In this document: positions 37,097 to 46,021 of the stretch, piece after piece | How positions within the stretch are numbered: the first letter of the stretch is position 1 | How the letters are laid out: the number at the start of each line of letters is the position of its first letter | IMG/VR virus record: IMGVR_UViG_3300024359_000003 | Span: 62,001 to 126,000 of that record | Reading direction: 5' to 3' (one strand) | Source: a virus | DNA length: 64,000 bases | Notes under the pieces: generated by a model | What the model was told of the DNA's origin: nothing | Databases searched by the model: none | What the model saw: only the letters and a program-made list of their open reading frames with translations | Translations under genes and position numbers: made by a program

Positions 37097-40000
37097 ATGA
37101 GCACTAAAAAAACATTCGAAAGCTTTGTAAATTCAATGAACGAAAACGTTGATTTATATAAAGTATACAAAAAGGTTTCTGGGAAATATTCCTTGAGAAA
37201 GCCTTCTTATTGGGGAGATCTATTTAACCAAAGAGCTTCTATTCCATATAGAGAATTAACTAAATATGATAAAGAATTACATTCCTTAGACGTATACACT
37301 ACTAAAGAATTAGGATGTCATAACGAATATCCATTACAATCTAACTTTAAAGTTCAAGTGCCACAGGTATTTGTATTATATTGTAACACTGAATCAGGTG
37401 AGCTTGGAGAGTATTATGGAATGAGTATTCTTGTAAATACAGAAGGAGCAACATATCCAAGATATGCATGTGGTATGCCAGATTTCGAACCAGAATTACA
37501 TAACTTTGTAAATGGAATTCCTGAAAGCTATTTAAACATTGTAACGACTGGTGCTCAATTGTTACATGAACAGATGATAGTTGAAGGTCAATTTTCATGG
37601 CTTACATCCGATACAAACACACAAATAGGTTCTGAAAGACAGAACATGATTACAGTATTTATGTATGATAATATGGGTAACAAGTGGACGGAAAAGGATT
37701 ATGAAGGATATGGTGAATTTGGTGGAATGGATTATTATGATCTTGTTGCTACAATGAATGGATATACTGAAGAAGATGTTAAAACAATGAAAGGTTCATT
37801 TAAAGAATTAAGACAACTTGGTATTGATTTAGCATTCGGTAAAATAAAGACCAAAGATAAAAAGAAAAAGACATTATTCCCTGCATTAGTTGAAGATCCA
37901 AGATTTAATTGGAAAAGACATGACTTTACTGAAGAAGCAGAATCTGATCCAAATCAATCATGGTATCAAGAACCTGAGTATGATGATTATGAAGATGATG
38001 ACGATTACGAAAACGGATGGTATGAATCAAAGGTTACTGAAGCCAAAAAGCTTACAATTAAAGATGTTGAAAAGGCATGGGATTTTTCTTATGGTGAAGA
38101 TTTTGAATATGAATATGGTAGTGTCTATGTTGAAATCATGGGAAAATATAAAGGTAAAATTACTAAAGATGAATTAGCTAAAATATGGGACGACAAGTAT
38201 GGTGAAGATTTACAAAGTGAACATGGTGGATTCTTTGATAAGCTAGACGAAAATTTAAATGAAGCTACTGTAGTAATGGATGCAATAGATCCTAAATCAA
38301 AAACACTCAAAAAGCTTTTAAAGAAATATAATGTTAAAATGAAAGTTTTAACAATGAACGGCCCTGGTGGCAATTGGCCAGAAGTTGAAATGACAGGTTC
38401 AAGAGAAGATTTACAATCAGTATTAGCCGATCCTAATGGATGGGACGATCCTGAATTAGGAGAATACATTGAAGAATCTAATATATTAGAAGCTAGATCT
38501 ATTAACAAGATTTCAAAGGAATTTGGAGAAACAGTTAATAAGATGAAAGATATTGTAAAGATATACATCGCTGCGGAAGATGGAAGTGATGAGAAAGCAG
38601 CAACTAGACAGCAGCTAATAGATTTAACAGCAAAAAAGAAAGCTCTTACAAATGAACTAGATGATGCAGTAGCTGGTAAAAACAAAGATGTAAAATTAGT
38701 TATCAGTGAGGGTGTTATGTCTGACATTCACCAAATGATAGGTAATCACAAATCATTTGATACTTTTCAGAAAGAATTCTTTAAAGAATACGGACATAAG
38801 AAAGTAATGAAGAAAACTCCAGAGTTTTTAGAATGGTTAAAGGCACTATATAATGATTTTGAATATACGTCAGGTGAAGCTGTTGAAGAAAGGTATACTA
38901 AAAAGTCATTATTAAAAAAATTAGGAGATGCAGATGATGCAATGATTCAAACCGGAAACGGAAAAGAATATATCATTTATAATCCTGATTCTAATAACGA
39001 TGACAATGCTGCAATGTGGCATGATAAATCAGTATTTGCACTAGATCAAGACGGTGGAGAGCATGAAATAGCATATAAGGATATAGGGCTAGTAATGGTA
39101 GAATCAGCAGTTAATGAAGATGTGTATGCAGACTTAGAAGACACTATTTCTAATATGGAATTTGATGCATATCAAAACTTAGCATCTGAATTTGGTATAG
39201 ATGCTGAAGATCCCAACGAAATGATGGACTTTATTCAAAATGAACTTGACAAGAAGGGTGCTAAACTCTTAATCAAGAACATTGAAAAAGGAGTTTATGA
39301 ATCATTAGTTAATGAAAAGGACGACGCCGGTGACCACTTAGATAATCTTGCAGATTTAGTAGGTAAAGCTAAAGATTTCTTTGCAATCGGTAAAGAATTA
39401 AAAGCAGGTAAATACAAATACGACTATAGTGATAGTATGATGCCAATGTATACGATAAAAGCAGATGGTTTTAAATTTGCAATACTTAACAAAAGATATG
39501 TTGACGGCGGCGATAGAGAAGTTGGAGAGATTGCTATTGGCCTAATGGAATCAATGGTTATTGAAGCTAAGGGTTTTAAAAACGATGAAGATTTCGAAGA
39601 ATTTTTAAAAGAAATCGATGCTATGCCAGAAAGAGCAGTTAGAAAGATAATGGGTAAAGAATATATCGATACTCCTGGTTTTTATCAAGATGAAAAAGAC
39701 AATTATGATGATGTAATTGACTTCATGATTTCAAACATGGGTGCAAATATTTATCACCAATTAGAACAGTGGTGGGAATTAAACGTAATGAAACCGGGTC
39801 TTAGAGAATCTAAAATTCAAATAAAAAGAAGATATACCGATAATCATCCTGCACAAACTTCAGGTAGAACTGCTAAAGTCAGAAACGCAATGATCGAGGC
39901 ATTAGCGGATGGTGTATTAACAGAAGAAGAATTCAATAATATTCTAAAAGAAAAATCAATCGATAATAAAAGATGGATGAGAAGAAATTCTAAATACTTT

Positions 40001-40315
40001 ACAGTAAGTGAAAATGGAATTGGTCTTTCTAAATTTGGAAAAAGAATATTAACTGGAATTAAACCAGTTGTTAGTTTAACATTAGAATCTTTTATTAACG
40101 AAGCTAATTATATTAAATTTAAAGGAAAGAAAGTAGATATTAGTTCATTAGAAATGGAAGATGTTGATATGAAAGATTATCCAGATTTCACAGATGCATT
40201 CTTTAGTTATGGTGAATATTCTAATGGAAAAGAAATGACTGACGAAGAATTATCAGATTTCACAGATGATAATCCAGACTTAGCTAATGAATTAGCACAT
40301 GATTCCTTACATTAA
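37097..40315 (+). CDS. Large predicted head polyprotein with about eight prohead-protease-like sites
   Basis: This is a 1072-residue acidic protein. The N-terminus MSTKKTFESFVNSMNEN resembles the targeting motif. Internal sites of the form E-S/N-x-x-x-E|A/G/K occur at SKVTE|A 315, NLNE|A 389, NILE|A 465, VISE|G 538, AVNE|D 674, SLVNE|K 740, MVIE|A 823 and FINE|A 1002, dividing it into blocks mostly 65-150 residues long. A duplicated WD..YGEDF/L..E.G unit lies at about 328-383. An acidic tract (DDYEDDDDYENG) precedes the first site. I infer a polyprotein processed during head maturation; individual block functions are unknown. No enzyme motifs were seen. Confidence 0.6.
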   Translation: MSTKKTFESFVNSMNENVDLYKVYKKVSGKYSLRKPSYWGDLFNQRASIPYRELTKYDKELHSLDVYTTKELGCHNEYPLQSNFKVQVPQVFVLYCNTESGELGEYYGMSILVNTEGATYPRYACGMPDFEPELHNFVNGIPESYLNIVTTGAQLLHEQMIVEGQFSWLTSDTNTQIGSERQNMITVFMYDNMGNKWTEKDYEGYGEFGGMDYYDLVATMNGYTEEDVKTMKGSFKELRQLGIDLAFGKIKTKDKKKKTLFPALVEDPRFNWKRHDFTEEAESDPNQSWYQEPEYDDYEDDDDYENGWYESKVTEAKKLTIKDVEKAWDFSYGEDFEYEYGSVYVEIMGKYKGKITKDELAKIWDDKYGEDLQSEHGGFFDKLDENLNEATVVMDAIDPKSKTLKKLLKKYNVKMKVLTMNGPGGNWPEVEMTGSREDLQSVLADPNGWDDPELGEYIEESNILEARSINKISKEFGETVNKMKDIVKIYIAAEDGSDEKAATRQQLIDLTAKKKALTNELDDAVAGKNKDVKLVISEGVMSDIHQMIGNHKSFDTFQKEFFKEYGHKKVMKKTPEFLEWLKALYNDFEYTSGEAVEERYTKKSLLKKLGDADDAMIQTGNGKEYIIYNPDSNNDDNAAMWHDKSVFALDQDGGEHEIAYKDIGLVMVESAVNEDVYADLEDTISNMEFDAYQNLASEFGIDAEDPNEMMDFIQNELDKKGAKLLIKNIEKGVYESLVNEKDDAGDHLDNLADLVGKAKDFFAIGKELKAGKYKYDYSDSMMPMYTIKADGFKFAILNKRYVDGGDREVGEIAIGLMESMVIEAKGFKNDEDFEEFLKEIDAMPERAVRKIMGKEYIDTPGFYQDEKDNYDDVIDFMISNMGANIYHQLEQWWELNVMKPGLRESKIQIKRRYTDNHPAQTSGRTAKVRNAMIEALADGVLTEEEFNNILKEKSIDNKRWMRRNSKYFTVSENGIGLSKFGKRILTGIKPVVSLTLESFINEANYIKFKGKKVDISSLEMEDVDMKDYPDFTDAFFSYGEYSNGKEMTDEELSDFTDDNPDLANELAHDSLH

Positions 40316-40317
40316 AA

Positions 40318-40325
40318 GATATATA
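40318..40325 (+). promoter_or_regulatory. GATATATA box, candidate late promoter
   Basis: An exact GATATATA begins 3 bases after the 1072-residue gene stop and lies 24 bases upstream of the next targeting-motif gene, with an A/T-rich AAACA leader between. Confidence 0.45.
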
Positions 40326-40349
40326 CTATTATAAACAAAACAATATAAA

Positions 40350-41684
40350 ATGAAACTATATACTAACTTCGATAATTTTATCAATGAAGCAAAGGTTATG
40401 AAGCAGAAAGATACTGCTAAAATAGCAAAAAAATTAGCAGCTGCTCTTTCAAAAGCAGACGGAAAAGAATTCACAATTTCTAAAAATTCATTAGATTCCG
40501 GTGGTTTTGATCTAGATATGGATGGAGACGAATATGCAGGAGGAACTTATTTTATTGGTGATGCTGGTGAAATAGTAAACGCAGCAACACATAATGATGT
40601 ATATGGTCACATGGACGATAGCGAAGCTGAATTAGTTAAAACAATTAAAAAGGGTAAATTTGCAAAATACAGAGCAACTGAATCTTTAGAACTTAATGAA
40701 GCTCTAGCTTCTTCCAAGTTAAGAGGATTAATAGACATCAAAAAAGGTGGTAAGGAATTAATTAAAGGTATATACGGTCTTGCTAAAGTAGCACTAGATA
40801 AAGTTACCGATGATATGATAATTTCTAATAGCAACCCAGTTGAAGTTTATAAGAAAGCAAAAACATTCGGAAACGTAATTGTATTTTGGATTTCTAGAAA
40901 TGAAAAAGAAAATGAATATGCTCCTTCTTCCGGAAGATATGTTGAAATGATTCCTGGAAATTGTTTATTAGCTGTTTCTAATGGAAAAAATGAAATGTTT
41001 CAGAACGATTCAATATGGAATAGAAACAGCGACACAATAGGTGGTAAGAAAAACACAAGAAGACTTAAGAACATGGGTAAATACCCTGGATCTAAAGATA
41101 CTGTCGGTGTTAACAAATCACACAACCAATATAGTGGAACGGGATTAGGTAACATTAAAAGAATTGCGGAAATGTCTGACGAATGTTACATTATTAATTT
41201 AGACACATTAAGAGCTTCTTTATCTACCGATGATAAGACATCTGCAAGAGCAGAGGCAAAATCTGGAGCTACTGCACTTACAAACCCTAAGAAAATCAAA
41301 GAGGATAACTTAACAAGGTATAACGATATTCTTGCGAAGAAAGCTGATAACCCAGATAAAATAGACAAGAAAGTTAAAGAAATTATCGAAGATGCACACC
41401 AATTCTTAATGGCTGGTTTAGCTAAAAAAGAATTAGGAAACTATAACGAATTAACAATAGGAAAAGACCCTAAAGGAAGAGAAATTAGACCTAGAGATTT
41501 AACCAATTATATTGCAAATATATTGTCAGATTATCAAGGATATGTTTCAGCATACGTTAATATGAAAACTGAAGAAGAAAAATTCGGTTCATCAAGTTCT
41601 TGGTATATGAGAGATGCTAAGCGTAAAGCACTAGAGCTTAAGCAAAGAATGGCTAAATGGGATAATAAAAACATAGTTTGGTAA
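40350..41684 (+). CDS. Predicted internal head protein with targeting sequence and internal site
   Basis: This is a 444-residue protein. MKLYTNFDNFINE|AK at the N-terminus is one of the clearest matches to the T4 internal-protein capsid-targeting sequence. A second site, ESLELNE|A at 111-118, would release a roughly 100-residue N-terminal block and a 326-residue basic C-terminal protein. The latter has features such as VIVFWISRNEKENEY and a lysine/arginine-rich end, but no recognised family. It is a candidate packaged effector. It is followed after one base by another short targeting-motif gene. Confidence 0.6.
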   Translation: MKLYTNFDNFINEAKVMKQKDTAKIAKKLAAALSKADGKEFTISKNSLDSGGFDLDMDGDEYAGGTYFIGDAGEIVNAATHNDVYGHMDDSEAELVKTIKKGKFAKYRATESLELNEALASSKLRGLIDIKKGGKELIKGIYGLAKVALDKVTDDMIISNSNPVEVYKKAKTFGNVIVFWISRNEKENEYAPSSGRYVEMIPGNCLLAVSNGKNEMFQNDSIWNRNSDTIGGKKNTRRLKNMGKYPGSKDTVGVNKSHNQYSGTGLGNIKRIAEMSDECYIINLDTLRASLSTDDKTSARAEAKSGATALTNPKKIKEDNLTRYNDILAKKADNPDKIDKKVKEIIEDAHQFLMAGLAKKELGNYNELTIGKDPKGREIRPRDLTNYIANILSDYQGYVSAYVNMKTEEEKFGSSSSWYMRDAKRKALELKQRMAKWDNKNIVW

Positions 41685-41685
41685 A

Positions 41686-42003
41686 ATGAAAAAAGTAAAA
41701 TTATTTGAACAATACATTAATGAATCAGCTATCGATTTATTAGCAGATGAAATAGAAGATGCAAAAGCATTTGATGCGTTTTCAGATGGACAATCAGTTC
41801 AAGCAAGATCTACTAAAAAAACATGGGACGATGGTGTTCCAGTTTTAAAGTATATTGCTAGAGCTCCAAAAAAATCTGTTAAATTACCTAAGAAATTTAA
41901 AGTAGTAGACGACACTAAATATGGATGGTGGTATTTACAAGTATCAGGAGTATGGTATGGCATCGAACAAGATGATTATGGAACTCCACCATTTGAATAT
42001 TAA
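41686..42003 (+). CDS. Small predicted internal head protein
   Basis: This is a 105-residue protein. MKKVKLFEQYINE|SA parallels the T4 internal-protein targeting sequence, with cleavage predicted after Glu13. The mature part is basic in the middle (APKKSVKLPKKFKVV) and ends with aromatic residues (YGWWYLQVSGVWYGIEQDD). Small, basic and injected is the profile of T4 IP-type proteins, some of which block host restriction. Any such role here is speculation. Confidence 0.55.
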   Translation: MKKVKLFEQYINESAIDLLADEIEDAKAFDAFSDGQSVQARSTKKTWDDGVPVLKYIARAPKKSVKLPKKFKVVDDTKYGWWYLQVSGVWYGIEQDDYGTPPFEY

Positions 42004-42006
42004 GAT

Positions 42007-43878
42007 ATGGAATTAAACGAAAACGAAAACTTATCACTTGGCGATATGGCCGGAATGGGAGAAGTCTCTTTACCATCTGAAACATCAGTTGGATCAGGGG
42101 ATATTCCAGCCGGAAAAGGAGATGCCGAAGAAGAGTATAAGAAGAAGAGAAATAAAAAGAAACAACGCGAAATGAAAAACATTATATCATTTGAATCTTT
42201 CGGATCACTTGATGAAGGTAAAACAATATCTTCTTCTAAAATATCTATGATGGGTGCAAGAGTTCTTAATAAAATTAGCATCGGTACTATATTTGATACA
42301 GAAGATGGAAACTATGAAATTACGGATTATGGCCGACAGGCAAATGCATTTAAAGAATTTGAAGCAGAACATAATGGTAAAAAAGTAAAGGTAAAATTAA
42401 CTGCAATGTATGGTGTTAAGTTAGAAGTAACTGACGATGTACGCAGCGCTAGATTTAATAAAGAAGTAAAGCTAAATTCTATTATTTTAGAATCGGTTAA
42501 TGAAGGTAAGTTTGACGGTATTGCAGATTTAGTAAAATCTTTACATTTTGAAATGGATCCTAAAACTGCCGAAGAAAAGAAGATTGAAATAGGTTACAGA
42601 CAAGGAGAAGTAACAAAGCGTAAACAAATTGAAGGTGGTAATTATTCACTAAGAAGATTCAGAAAAGAAATTAAATATTGGGACGGTAATAAAAGAGATC
42701 AAGAATGGGCAGAAGGCGTATTTGCTGGTCCAGACCATTATAATACTGTAAAGTCAACATTAGGAGCTGGTCCTCATAAGAAAGCTGTTAAGAAAGTAAG
42801 ATGGACTCAAAGGAAATATGACCAATGGTTAGAAGACGTTGCATCAAACGACGGTTGGAAGAATGCCTATGATATGGCACAAAACGCCCAATTCGAACCA
42901 GGTCTTATTGATTGGGTTGAGAAAAACTTTAGAGGTGATGATCCAATGCAAAGAATCCAATGGGATATTGAAGCATTTGCAGAATCAACATCCACTAAAC
43001 TGACTCATTTAAAATCTATTAATGAAGATGTTATTTTAGATAAAGAAACAGATGATGAAATATTCGATTCAGAAACATACTATACAATAAGTAAGGTTTT
43101 AGCTATTGCTAGAAAATCTAAAGAATGTAAAGAAGCATACAAAAGAGAATCTAACTTCGGTAATGGTTTACAAATGGCTGAACGTTTAAAAAAGGAATTT
43201 CCAAAAATTCAATTCAAATGTAGAGTTTATAGATCAGAATGGAATTATGGAGGTAACTTATGTTTGAGCATTGAGCTTCGAGGAAAATCATGGAAACATG
43301 AAGTATTTAAGTTTCAGTCTAACAACTCAACGCGTAAACCTAATTATTCATTTGCAAAATTATTCAATGGAACCAAAAAAGTATCAACTGGAAAGGTAGA
43401 AGATGATTGGGGTATGGGAACTGTACATGGTTCTTATCAATCTATTTCTAGCTTTGATAAATTTATGGATGATGTAGTTGGAGTTTTCAAAGATTACAAA
43501 AGAGTAAACGGAGTAGAATTTGACATGAAAACTATCCTAGCAGGTTTTAAAGCTAATGATAAAATATTAGCCGAATGGACTAGATTAAAGCCAAGAATCG
43601 AAAAGCAATATGACATCGCAAAGGCAAGCGGAAGAAAAGCACATAGAAGAATAGAATTAAGAATGCCTTATATTAGAACGGCTGAAAAGAAAGTTTATTA
43701 TAAGACTGACGAGCCAAGAGAATTAAGACATCCTGATGAATATGGAGAAAGCGCTTATAATATTATAGATGGAAGAGATTACGCTAAGTACGAAGCTGCT
43801 CAAGCTAAGGTTTCAGATATGATTGAAAAGTTTTGTAAGAAACATAACTTTGAATTTGTATGGGCTGCTAGCTGGTAA
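42007..43878 (+). CDS. Predicted head polyprotein; internal Met56 resembles a targeting start
   Basis: This is a 623-residue protein. Residues 1-55 are a disordered acidic-then-lysine-rich segment ending KKRNKKKQRE. Met56 then begins MKNIISFESFGSLDE|G, which looks exactly like a targeting N-terminus, so either translation starts at 42172 or two genes have fused. Further sites are ILESVNE|G (166-167) and LKSINE|D (near 337). The remaining large domain is basic with many W and Y (DGWKNAYDMAQNAQF, RREL-type arginine patches) and has no recognised family. It ends before a terminator that closes the late cluster. Confidence 0.58.
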   Translation: MELNENENLSLGDMAGMGEVSLPSETSVGSGDIPAGKGDAEEEYKKKRNKKKQREMKNIISFESFGSLDEGKTISSSKISMMGARVLNKISIGTIFDTEDGNYEITDYGRQANAFKEFEAEHNGKKVKVKLTAMYGVKLEVTDDVRSARFNKEVKLNSIILESVNEGKFDGIADLVKSLHFEMDPKTAEEKKIEIGYRQGEVTKRKQIEGGNYSLRRFRKEIKYWDGNKRDQEWAEGVFAGPDHYNTVKSTLGAGPHKKAVKKVRWTQRKYDQWLEDVASNDGWKNAYDMAQNAQFEPGLIDWVEKNFRGDDPMQRIQWDIEAFAESTSTKLTHLKSINEDVILDKETDDEIFDSETYYTISKVLAIARKSKECKEAYKRESNFGNGLQMAERLKKEFPKIQFKCRVYRSEWNYGGNLCLSIELRGKSWKHEVFKFQSNNSTRKPNYSFAKLFNGTKKVSTGKVEDDWGMGTVHGSYQSISSFDKFMDDVVGVFKDYKRVNGVEFDMKTILAGFKANDKILAEWTRLKPRIEKQYDIAKASGRKAHRRIELRMPYIRTAEKKVYYKTDEPRELRHPDEYGESAYNIIDGRDYAKYEAAQAKVSDMIEKFCKKHNFEFVWAASW

Positions 43879-43904
43879 TCTTTAAAATATTTAAACAATT
43901 TAAG

Positions 43905-43934
43905 AATGCTCTGTATAACTACAGAGCATTTTTT
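43905..43934 (+). terminator. Intrinsic terminator
   Basis: AATGCTCTGT (43905-43914) pairs perfectly with ACAGAGCATT (43921-43930) around a six-base loop, followed by TTTT. It separates the head-protein cluster from the metabolic cluster. Confidence 0.85.
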
Positions 43935-43945
43935 ATTAATAGAGT

Positions 43946-44338
43946 ATGGACAAGATGAGATTCGCATTAATTGCGCACGATAACAAAAAAGCAGACATGG
44001 TAGCATTTGTATCTAAGAGATTAGATTTCTTTAACAGTGATGCAGTAGACATAGTTACCACAGGAACTACGGGGAAAAAGGTAGAGCATGCTGGAATTGA
44101 TAGAGTTTCTACTGTTCAAAGTGGTCCTCTAGGTGGAGATGCTGAAATAGCGGCAATGGTAGTTAGAGGAGAAATCACAGGCGTAATATTCATGAGAGAC
44201 CCTCTAGATAAACATCCACATGATGTAGATATATCAATGCTAATGAGACTTTGCGATGTCCATGACATCCCCTTGGCTACCAACTACAGCACTGCAAGTA
44301 TTCTTATCAAGTGGTATAGATCTAAATATAAAATATAA
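43946..44338 (+). CDS. mgsA: Methylglyoxal synthase
   Basis: This 130-residue enzyme converts dihydroxyacetone phosphate to methylglyoxal and phosphate. It matches bacterial MgsA (about 150) from start to end: ALIAHDNKK (His11), VTTGTTGKK (phosphate loop), SGPLGGDAEIAAMV with the catalytic Asp65, FMRDPLDKHPHDVDI with Asp85, His92 and Asp95, and IPLATNYSTA. All key residues of the E. coli enzyme (His19, Asp71, Asp91, His98, Asp101) have counterparts. The C-terminal extension of E. coli MgsA is missing. It stands first after a terminator and precedes other small-molecule enzymes. A second in-frame ATG at 43955 is an alternative start. It is an unusual gene for a phage. Confidence 0.9.
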   Translation: MDKMRFALIAHDNKKADMVAFVSKRLDFFNSDAVDIVTTGTTGKKVEHAGIDRVSTVQSGPLGGDAEIAAMVVRGEITGVIFMRDPLDKHPHDVDISMLMRLCDVHDIPLATNYSTASILIKWYRSKYKI

Positions 44339-44368
44339 ACAATTTAGTTTTTTTAAGTATAATACAAT

Positions 44369-44614
44369 ATGGATAACATTATCTTCAGACCCGAAAACTT
44401 TAACACATGGTCAATTCAAGCGATAGAGAAAATCGAAACTGTGATTGATTCATGTTCTAGTCTTTCCCATCTAGATGGAGCTAGAAAATTAGTTGATAAC
44501 TTTACTATCATCACTGCACTTGAAGAAGATGATGAAAAATCTATTGAAATAATTATTCACCAGTTGTGGCTCAGAATTAAGTTACAAGAAAATAAAATAA
44601 ATGGATCAAAATAA
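44369..44614 (+). CDS. Small hypothetical protein
   Basis: This is an 81-residue, mostly helical protein (WSIQAIEKIETVIDSC, SIEIIIHQLWLRIKLQ) with no recognised motif. It overlaps the following cytidylyltransferase gene by 14 bases, so the two are probably co-translated. A TATAAT-like sequence (aagtataatac) lies just upstream. Function is unknown. Confidence 0.5.
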   Translation: MDNIIFRPENFNTWSIQAIEKIETVIDSCSSLSHLDGARKLVDNFTIITALEEDDEKSIEIIIHQLWLRIKLQENKINGSK

Positions 44615-45095
44615 AGGTAAAATAGGATTTACAGCAGGGAACTTCGATCTTCTTCACCCTGGATATATTTACACATTCGAAACAGCAAAAGAACACTGTG
44701 ATTACTTTATGGTATTTCTGCAAAGAGATCCTTCGGAAACTAGATTTACTAAATACAAGCCAGTAATTCCATTATACGAAAGATATAAAACTTTAATGGC
44801 TATTAAATACGTAGACGAAGTAGTTACATATCAAACAGAAGAAGATCTTATTAACTTAATGGAATTTTATAAACCAGATGTTAGAATTTTAGGAGATGAT
44901 TACATTGGTAAAAGATTCACAGGAGATCACATGCCAATTGAGGTTATTTATACAACTAGATCACATAATTGGTCTACGACAAGAATTAAAGATTTAATAA
45001 CTAAGCAAACCATCTTACAGAATCCTTCTATTATAGAAGAAAACGTAAAGTCATTAACAGCTGATGAAGCGGCTAAAATAATTAATAACAAATGA
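44601..45095 (+). CDS. TagD-like cytidylyltransferase family protein
   Basis: This 164-residue nucleotidyltransferase has the order of motifs seen in glycerol-3-phosphate cytidylyltransferases. FTAGNFDLLHPGYI carries the HxGH-type motif, with Tyr in place of the second His. ERYKTLMAIKYVDEVV, DVRILGDDYIGKRF and NWSTTRIKDLI (the S-T-T-x-I-K motif) follow. It would transfer a nucleotide to a phosphorylated alcohol or sugar. The next gene overlaps it by four bases and encodes a nucleotide-sugar-type dehydratase, suggesting one pathway. The substituted His lowers certainty about activity. Confidence 0.75.
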   Translation: MDQNKGKIGFTAGNFDLLHPGYIYTFETAKEHCDYFMVFLQRDPSETRFTKYKPVIPLYERYKTLMAIKYVDEVVTYQTEEDLINLMEFYKPDVRILGDDYIGKRFTGDHMPIEVIYTTRSHNWSTTRIKDLITKQTILQNPSIIEENVKSLTADEAAKIINNK

Positions 45096-46021
45096 GAATA
45101 ATAGTAACTGGTGGATTTGGATTTATAGGATCTGAATTTGTAAACACGATTGGTAGAAAAAACCCAACAGCAGAAATTGTAGTAGTTGATAAAATGACTT
45201 ATGCTGCAAATCCAAATAACATTAAAACTAAAGTAACATTAATTCAGAAAGATATTTGCGAAGTAACAGTAGAAGATCTAGGAGAATATGATTTCCTTGT
45301 TCACTTCGCAGCTGAGAGTCATGTAGATAATTCTATTAAAGACGGAAGACCTTTCGTTAGAACAAACGTTGAAGGAACGTTCAATCTTTTAGAGTGTGCT
45401 AGACAAAACCCTAATCTTAGAAAATTTATTCATATTTCTACAGATGAAGTTTACGGCGACATGGACGACATTAGTAAGGACGTAGTAGCGGATGAAGAAT
45501 TTCCGCTAGTAGCTTCTTCTTATTATTCGGCGACTAAAGCATCATCAGACATGCTAGTCCTTTCAGCTAACAGAACATTTGATCTTCCATATATTATTAC
45601 CAGAACATGTAACAATTATGGTGCTCATCAACATAAAGAAAAATTTATCCCAACTATCATGCGCTCTATTAAAGAAGGAAAGAAAATTCCTGTTTATGGA
45701 GATGGAAAGCAAGTTAGAGAATGGATGGACGTAACAGACAACACTTTAGTTATTTATAACTTAATGATGTCAGACCGAATTAACGAAGTATTTAATATTG
45801 GTTCAGAGGAAAGATACACTAATTTAGAAGTTATTGAAATGATAGGAAACATCATGGGCAAAACTCCTGAATTTGAATTTGTAGCAGACCGTCTAGGACA
45901 TGATAGAAGATACGCACTTAATAGCTCAAAGGTAAATGCTATTTTAGGAGAAATGATCCCTTTATCCTTTGAAGAATTTTTAAAAGAAGAAACATTTAAA
46001 CTACTAGAAACTCAATTATGA
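45092..46021 (+). CDS. dTDP-glucose 4,6-dehydratase-like SDR enzyme
   Basis: This is a 309-residue extended short-chain dehydrogenase. An N-terminal Rossmann motif GGFGFIGSE, HFAAESHVDNSI, STDEVYGD (catalytic D-E pair of RmlB), the YYSATKAS Tyr-x-x-x-Lys, and TRTCNNYGAHQHKEKFIP, which is highly characteristic of RmlB, are all present. It is somewhat shorter than typical RmlB (about 350). It would convert an NDP-glucose to the 4-keto-6-deoxy sugar using bound NAD. Overlap with the cytidylyltransferase suggests phage-directed sugar nucleotide synthesis, possibly for surface, virion or DNA decoration. Confidence 0.82.
   Translation: MRIIVTGGFGFIGSEFVNTIGRKNPTAEIVVVDKMTYAANPNNIKTKVTLIQKDICEVTVEDLGEYDFLVHFAAESHVDNSIKDGRPFVRTNVEGTFNLLECARQNPNLRKFIHISTDEVYGDMDDISKDVVADEEFPLVASSYYSATKASSDMLVLSANRTFDLPYIITRTCNNYGAHQHKEKFIPTIMRSIKEGKKIPVYGDGKQVREWMDVTDNTLVIYNLMMSDRINEVFNIGSEERYTNLEVIEMIGNIMGKTPEFEFVADRLGHDRRYALNSSKVNAILGEMIPLSFEEFLKEETFKLLETQL

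Noticed and set aside
38125-38727. Minus-strand frame of 200 codons opposite the 1072-residue gene
   Set aside because: It lies entirely opposite a long gene containing conserved E-S-x-x-x-E motifs, encodes serine- and leucine-rich shadow sequence, and has no leader; all real genes here are on the + strand.
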